Assembly (NCBI RefSeq): GCF_004011175.1 | Contig: NZ_RQXX01000007.1 | Location: forward strand, 304-64,303 | Direction of reading: 5' to 3' | DNA length: 64,000 nucleotides | Source: Mesobaculum littorinae | GTDB lineage: Bacteria; Pseudomonadota; Alphaproteobacteria; Rhodobacterales; Rhodobacteraceae | Part shown: in pieces, positions 59,658-64,000 of the stretch | How the letters are laid out: every line of letters begins with the position of its first letter | Position numbering within the stretch: position 1 is the stretch's first letter | Position numbers and translations under genes: made by a program | The notes under the pieces: model-generated | What the model was told of the DNA's origin: nothing | The model's database searches: none | Seen by the model: only the letters and a program-made list of their open reading frames with translations

Positions 59658-61097
59658 ATGGACATGCCGTCCCCCGATGCCGGCGCGCTTGCCCGCCGCC
59701 CCGCGCTGCTTGCCGAACTGGCCGCGGTCGTGGCGCGGGACGCGCTGATCTCCGATCCCGTCGGGCTCAGGGCCTACGAGTGCGACGCGCTCACCGCCTA
59801 TGCCTGTACGCCGCTGGCCGTGGTCCTGCCCGGCTCGACCGGCGAGGTTGCCGCGGTGCTGCGGATCTGCCATGCGGCGGGCGTGCCGGTGGTGCCGCGC
59901 GGAGCTGGCACGTCGCTGGCCGGTGGCGCGCTGCCCACCGCGGATTGCGTCGTTCTGGGCGTGGCGCGGATGACCGAGGTGCTGGAGGTCGACACCGCCG
60001 ACCGGCTGATCCGGGTCCAGACCGGGCGGACCAATCTGCAGGTCACAGCAGCGGTCGAGGAGGCGGGATTCTTCTACGCGCCCGATCCTTCGTCGCAGCT
60101 GGCCTGTGCCATCGCCGGCAACATCGCGATGAACTCGGGCGGTGCGCATTGTCTGAAATACGGTGTCACCGCCAACAACCTTCTGGGCGTCACCCTGGTG
60201 ACGATGGAGGGTGAGGTCATGGAGATCGGCGACGGGCATCTCGATGCCGCGGGGCTGGACCTTCTGGGGCTGATCTGCGGGTCCGAGGGGCAACTGGGCG
60301 TGGTGACCGAGGCGACGCTGCGCATCCTGCCCCAGCCCGAGGGCGCGCGCCCCGTCCTGATGGGGTTCGCCAGTGCCGAGGCGGCGGGCGCCTGCGTGGC
60401 CGATATCATCCGGTCGGGCGTTCTGCCGGTCGCGATCGAGTTCATGGACCGCCCCTGCATCGAGGCCTGCGAGGCATTCTCGGGCGCGGGGTACCCGGAC
60501 TGCGAGGCGCTGCTGATCGTCGAGGTCGAGGGGTCCGAGGACGAGATCGCCGCGACGCTGCGGCGCGTCCTGGCAGTCGCCGCCGCGCATGATCCTGTCG
60601 CCACGCGCGAGGCGGCGGATGCCGACGAGGCCGCGCGGATCTGGCTGGGGCGCAAGTCCGCCTTCGGCGCGATGGGCCAGCTGGGCGACTATATCTGCCT
60701 CGACGGCACGATCCCGGTGTCGCAGCTGCCCCTGACCCTGCGGCGGATGTCCGAACTGGCGCAGGCGCGCGGGTTGCGCGTGGCCAACGTCTTTCATGCC
60801 GGGGACGGCAACATGCACCCGCTGATCCTGTTCGACGCCAATACCGAAGGCCAGCTCGAGACCGCCGAGGCGCTGGGCGCCGATATCCTGCGGCTGTGCG
60901 TGGAGGTGGGGGGCTGCCTGACCGGCGAACACGGCGTGGGGGTCGAGAAGCGCGACCTGATGACCGCCCAGTTCTCGGCCGGGGATCTCGAGATGCAGAT
61001 GCGGGTCAAGGACGTCTTCGATCCGCGCTGGCTGTTGAACCCGGCCAAGGTGTTCCCGCTGGCCGCCAGTGCCGCGCGGCGCGAGGCTGCGGCGTGA
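59658..61097 (+). CDS. glcD: Glycolate oxidase FAD-linked subunit GlcD
   Basis: A 479-residue FAD oxidase of the GlcD/D-lactate dehydrogenase type. The FAD-binding motif PRGAGTSLAGGALPTADCVV (about residues 83-102) and IAMNSGGAHCLKYGVTANNL are present. The C-terminal GCLTGEHGVGVEKRDLM motif and the histidine in VFHAGDGNMHPLI are conserved. It oxidises glycolate to glyoxylate with GlcE and GlcF. AGGGAGGATCCCG precedes ATG 59658. Confidence 0.94.
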   Translation: MDMPSPDAGALARRPALLAELAAVVARDALISDPVGLRAYECDALTAYACTPLAVVLPGSTGEVAAVLRICHAAGVPVVPRGAGTSLAGGALPTADCVVLGVARMTEVLEVDTADRLIRVQTGRTNLQVTAAVEEAGFFYAPDPSSQLACAIAGNIAMNSGGAHCLKYGVTANNLLGVTLVTMEGEVMEIGDGHLDAAGLDLLGLICGSEGQLGVVTEATLRILPQPEGARPVLMGFASAEAAGACVADIIRSGVLPVAIEFMDRPCIEACEAFSGAGYPDCEALLIVEVEGSEDEIAATLRRVLAVAAAHDPVATREAADADEAARIWLGRKSAFGAMGQLGDYICLDGTIPVSQLPLTLRRMSELAQARGLRVANVFHAGDGNMHPLILFDANTEGQLETAEALGADILRLCVEVGGCLTGEHGVGVEKRDLMTAQFSAGDLEMQMRVKDVFDPRWLLNPAKVFPLAASAARREAAA

Positions 61098-61118
61098 GCG
61101 CGGGTGGCGAGGACAGGA

Positions 61119-61137
61119 GGGGGGGCGCCGCCCCCCC
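61119..61137 (+). terminator. GC hairpin between glcD and glcE
   Basis: GGGGGGGC and GCCCCCCC pair around GCC, a perfect eight-base stem 22 bases after the glcD stop. No T-run follows. It may attenuate read-through or protect the glcD mRNA end. Confidence 0.55.
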
Positions 61138-61160
61138 GCCCGCCACGGGCGGCCCCCCCG

Positions 61161-61183
61161 GGGAGTATTTCCGAAGAGAAGAA
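61161..61183 (+). repeat. GAGTATTT intergenic element, copy 4, ending at the glcE start
   Basis: GGGAGTATTTCCGAAGAGAA followed by GAA abuts ATG 61184. It matches the copies at 14305 and 58659 closely. The GAAGAGAAG part is the only ribosome-binding-like sequence for glcE. Confidence 0.7.
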
Positions 61184-62425
61184 ATGCGCAGGCCCGAGAC
61201 GGAGGCAGACCTGGCGCGGATGGTGGCCCTGGACGGCGGGCCCCTGCTGCTGGAGGGCGGGGGCACCCGGGCCGTGGGTCGTCCCGCGCGGGGCCGGGGG
61301 CTGTCGGTCGCGGGGATTTCGGGCGTGACGCTTTACGAGCCCGGGGCGCTGACGCTTTCGGCGCGCGCGGGCACGCCCCTGGCCGAGATCGAGGCGCTGT
61401 TGGCAGGCGAAGGGCAGCGGCTGGCGTTCGAGCCGATGGATCACCGGGGCCTGCTGGGCACGTCCGGCACCCCCACTCTGGGCGGCATGGTTGCGGCGAA
61501 CGCCACCGGACCGCGGCGGATGGTGGCGGGGGCCGTGCGCGACGCGGTGCTGGGGCTGCGCTTTGTCACGGGCGAGGGCGCGGTGGTGAAGTCCGGCGGG
61601 CGGGTGATGAAGAACGTGACCGGCTACGATCTGGCCAAGCTGATGACCGGATCATGGGGCACGCTGGGGGCGATTACCGAGGTGACGCTCAAGGTGCTGC
61701 CCGCGCCCGAGGCGCGCGCGACGCTCGAGATCCCGGGTCTGGATCCGGTGGCCGCGGTCGCGGCGATGTCGGCGGCGCTGGGTTCGCCCTTCGAGGTGAC
61801 GGGGGCCGCGCATGGCGACCTGGGGCAGGGGGTGGTGACGCTCTTGCGGCTGGAAGGTTTCGCCCCGTCGGTCGAGGATCGGGCGGTGCGGCTGGCGCGG
61901 ATGCTTGAGCCGCATGGCCCGGTGCGGCGGCGACTGGATGGAGAGGCCGCCCCCGACCCGTGGGTCGCGGTGCGGGATGTCGGGCCGTTCCACGGGGTGC
62001 CGGGCGATGTCTGGCGGATTTCCCTGCGGCCGTCGCGCGCGGCCGAGGCCGTGGCGCGGATCGGCGGGCCGGTCCTGCTGGACTGGGGCGGCGGCCTGAT
62101 CTGGGCGCTGACCGAGCCCGGGCGCGATCTGCGCGCCGAGCTGGCGGGGCTGGGCGGGCATGCGCGGTTGGAACGTGCCACCCCCGGCGCGGATCCGGCC
62201 CTCGCCACCTTCCCGCCCGAACCGGCGGCTGTCGCCCGGCTGAGCCGGGATCTGCGCGCGCGCTTCGATCCCCGGGGGCGGTTCGCGACAGGACGGATGG
62301 AGCCGGACACCGCGGAGCAAGGCCCGCGGCCCGGAGGCTGGCGATCGCCGGACCTGGCAACCGCGGATGCAAAAAGCGATGGCCCGGCGGTAGCGGGCCC
62401 GGCGACTTTCGGCAGGACGACCTGA
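61184..62425 (+). CDS. glcE: Glycolate oxidase FAD-binding subunit GlcE
   Basis: A 413-residue FAD-binding type 4 protein: LLEGGGTRAVGRPARGRGLS (about residues 22-41), then LLGTSGTPTLGGMVAANATG and KSGGRVMKNVTGYDLAKLMT. The core ends near FDPRGRFATGRM, about residue 369. A further 45 low-complexity residues (EPDTAEQGPRPGGWRSPD and following) extend past the usual GlcE end. ATG 61184 is preceded by the GAGTATTT element. The stop overlaps glcF by one base. Confidence 0.9.
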   Translation: MRRPETEADLARMVALDGGPLLLEGGGTRAVGRPARGRGLSVAGISGVTLYEPGALTLSARAGTPLAEIEALLAGEGQRLAFEPMDHRGLLGTSGTPTLGGMVAANATGPRRMVAGAVRDAVLGLRFVTGEGAVVKSGGRVMKNVTGYDLAKLMTGSWGTLGAITEVTLKVLPAPEARATLEIPGLDPVAAVAAMSAALGSPFEVTGAAHGDLGQGVVTLLRLEGFAPSVEDRAVRLARMLEPHGPVRRRLDGEAAPDPWVAVRDVGPFHGVPGDVWRISLRPSRAAEAVARIGGPVLLDWGGGLIWALTEPGRDLRAELAGLGGHARLERATPGADPALATFPPEPAAVARLSRDLRARFDPRGRFATGRMEPDTAEQGPRPGGWRSPDLATADAKSDGPAVAGPATFGRTT

Positions 62426-63822
62426 TGCGCACGGATTTCTCGCCCGAACAGCTTGCCGATCCCGACACCGCGCGGTCTAACCAGATCCTGCGCTCCTGCG
62501 TGCATTGCGGATTCTGCACCGCCACCTGTCCTACCTACCAGATCCTCGGGGACGAGCTGGACAGCCCGCGCGGGCGCATCTACCTGATCAAGGAAATGCT
62601 GGAGAACGACCGGCCGGCCGATACAGAGACGGTCACCCATGTCGACCGCTGCCTCTCCTGCCTCGCCTGCATGACGACCTGCCCCTCGGGCGTGCATTAC
62701 ATGCACCTGGTCGACCACGCGCGCGCCCATATCGAACGGACCTATCGACGCCCCTGGCGGGACCGCGCGCTCAGGCGGATGCTGGCGTTCGTGCTGCCCT
62801 ATCCACGGCGCTTTCGCGCGGCGCTGCGACTGGCGCGGATCGGGCGCCCCCTGGCCGGGCTGATGCCGGACCGGCGGTTGGCGGCGATGCTGCGGCTGGC
62901 GCCGGATCGCACGGCCGCGCCTGAACCGCTGGCCGAGGTGTATCCCGCCCAAGGGCTGCGCCGCCGACGGGTGGGGCTGTTGGCAGGCTGCGCGCAACAG
63001 GTGCTCGACACCGATATCAACGCCGCGACGATCCGCCTGCTGACCCGGCTGGGATGCGAGGTTGTGGTGCCGCGGGCCCAGGGATGCTGCGGCGCGCTGA
63101 CCCATCACATGGGGCGGACCGACCACAGCCATGCCGCCGCCGCCCGCAACATCCGCGCCTTCCTGGAGGCGGCCGAGGACGGCGGACTTGATGCCATCGT
63201 CGTCAACACCTCGGGCTGCGGCACGACGGTCAAGGATTACGGTCATATGCTGCGCACCACCGACCTGGCCCGGGACGCCGCACGGGTTTCTGCCCTGGCG
63301 CGCGACGTGACCGAGGTGCTGGCGGAGATCGCGCGCGATGACGGGCCCGAGGGCGCCGTCCGCGCCGATCCGGCCGAGACGCCGGGCAAGGGCGGGATCG
63401 CCGGCACGGATGCCCCGGCCGCCACGCCGCATCCCTCGGCGGGACTGCGCGTGGCCTACCATGCCGCCTGTTCGCTGCAGCACGGACAGAAGGTGCGCGC
63501 CGCGCCCAAGACCCTTCTGACCCGGGCCGGGTTCGAGGTGGTCGAACCCGCCGACGCGCATCTCTGTTGCGGGTCCGCCGGGACCTACAACCTGATGCAG
63601 CCCGAGCTGTCGGAAAAGCTGCGCGACCGCAAGGTCGCGACGATCGAGGCCCGGTCGCCGCAGATCGTGGCCGCGGGCAATATCGGCTGCATGGTGCAGA
63701 TCGCCCAGGGCACCGCGGTGCCCGTCGTCCATACGGTCGAGCTTCTGGACTGGGCCACGGGCGGGCCGCGGCCGGCCAAGCTGCCCGCTGATCTGACGCC
63801 GCCTGCCGTGCCGCCGCGGTAG
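62425..63822 (+). CDS. glcF: Glycolate oxidase iron-sulfur subunit GlcF
   Basis: A 465-residue GlcF. Two [4Fe-4S] motifs are present: CVHCGFCTATCP at residues about 25-36 and CLSCLACMTTCP at about 75-86. Two cysteine-rich CCG domains follow (GCCGALTHHMGRTDH near residue 220; CCGSAGTYNL near 380). A Pro/Ala/Gly-rich insert (EGAVRADPAETPGKGGIAGT) separates them and is unusual. Carries electrons from the GlcDE flavins. Confidence 0.93.
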   Translation: MRTDFSPEQLADPDTARSNQILRSCVHCGFCTATCPTYQILGDELDSPRGRIYLIKEMLENDRPADTETVTHVDRCLSCLACMTTCPSGVHYMHLVDHARAHIERTYRRPWRDRALRRMLAFVLPYPRRFRAALRLARIGRPLAGLMPDRRLAAMLRLAPDRTAAPEPLAEVYPAQGLRRRRVGLLAGCAQQVLDTDINAATIRLLTRLGCEVVVPRAQGCCGALTHHMGRTDHSHAAAARNIRAFLEAAEDGGLDAIVVNTSGCGTTVKDYGHMLRTTDLARDAARVSALARDVTEVLAEIARDDGPEGAVRADPAETPGKGGIAGTDAPAATPHPSAGLRVAYHAACSLQHGQKVRAAPKTLLTRAGFEVVEPADAHLCCGSAGTYNLMQPELSEKLRDRKVATIEARSPQIVAAGNIGCMVQIAQGTAVPVVHTVELLDWATGGPRPAKLPADLTPPAVPPR

Positions 63823-63928
63823 GCCTTCGAGAGGTCAGGGAAGCGCCGCGCGAAGGCGCCGCCCGGGCCATATTCCTGCCCCACCGTCTGCCTAGCCCTG
63901 ACCGTGACGAACACGAGGGAGAAGCGGC

Positions 63929-64000
63929 ATGCGGCAATTCGGGGCGGCCTTGATACTGGTGGTGGCGGCGTTTTTCGGTCCGCTGCCCGCTATCGCGCAG
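63929..64000 (+). CDS. Start of an exported protein (partial, cut by window edge)
   Basis: ATG 63929 follows GAGGGAGAAG. The 24 visible codons read MRQFGAALILVVAAFFGPLP plus AIAQ, a complete signal peptide ending at AIAQ. The mature part is outside the window, so no function can be given. Confidence 0.65.
   Translation, partial: MRQFGAALILVVAAFFGPLPAIAQ

Overview
The window is GC-rich DNA, densely coded on both strands, from an alphaproteobacterium. It is most likely a member of the Rhodobacterales (Rhodobacteraceae/Paracoccaceae). The evidence is the flagellar gene complement (flaF, flbT, a DUF1217 protein, a DUF6468-like protein, a MotE-like protein, an SltF-like transglycosylase), two MucR-type regulators inside the motility cluster, CtrA-like TTAA-N7-TTAA sites, and recurring intergenic GAGTATTT elements. 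No rRNA, tRNA, CRISPR array, insertion sequence or phage gene was seen.

Layout. 1-998 (minus): the start of a secreted surface protein with Hydin/choice-of-anchor-type repeats, cut by the window edge. 1461-1868: a DUF983 protein. 1930-11308: a catabolic island. A divergent LysR regulator faces a tripartite tricarboxylate transporter (tctC, tctB, tctA), followed by a PLP-dependent Cys/Met-type lyase, a fumarase/aspartase-superfamily lyase, an MmgE/PrpD protein, a DapA-type aldolase and a RidA deaminase. Together they look like an import-and-degrade pathway for an amino-dicarboxylate whose identity is not obvious. 11722-16877: housekeeping genes (a CPA1 antiporter with a cyclic-nucleotide-type domain, a small Rieske protein, 4-hydroxyphenylpyruvate dioxygenase, two Lrp/AsnC-type regulators).

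16911-58619: a nearly complete flagellum and motor cluster in several opposed operons. It holds motA/motB, the rod and hook genes, the ring genes, the export apparatus (flhA, flhB, fliP, fliQ, fliR, fliH-like, fliI, fliJ-like), the switch (fliG, fliM, fliN), flagellin with its post-transcriptional regulators flaF and flbT, fliL and a second FliL-like gene, and two FliK-like genes. Several genes here are not recognisable (18614, 21869, 29203, 41778) and are candidates for lineage-specific motility factors. A DeoR regulator plus an MFS transporter, with an unusual three-unit operator, are inserted between the fliL-fliM-motE block and flhB. No fliO, fliD, fliS, fliA or chemotaxis gene was recognised, and FliM lacks the usual N-terminal CheY-binding peptide.

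58800-64000: a DUF599 membrane protein, the three glycolate oxidase subunit genes glcD, glcE and glcF, and the first 24 codons of an exported protein cut by the right edge.

Functions are assigned from recognisable motifs, length and gene order. No database search was run. Start codons were chosen by ribosome-binding sites, overlaps and signal peptides.
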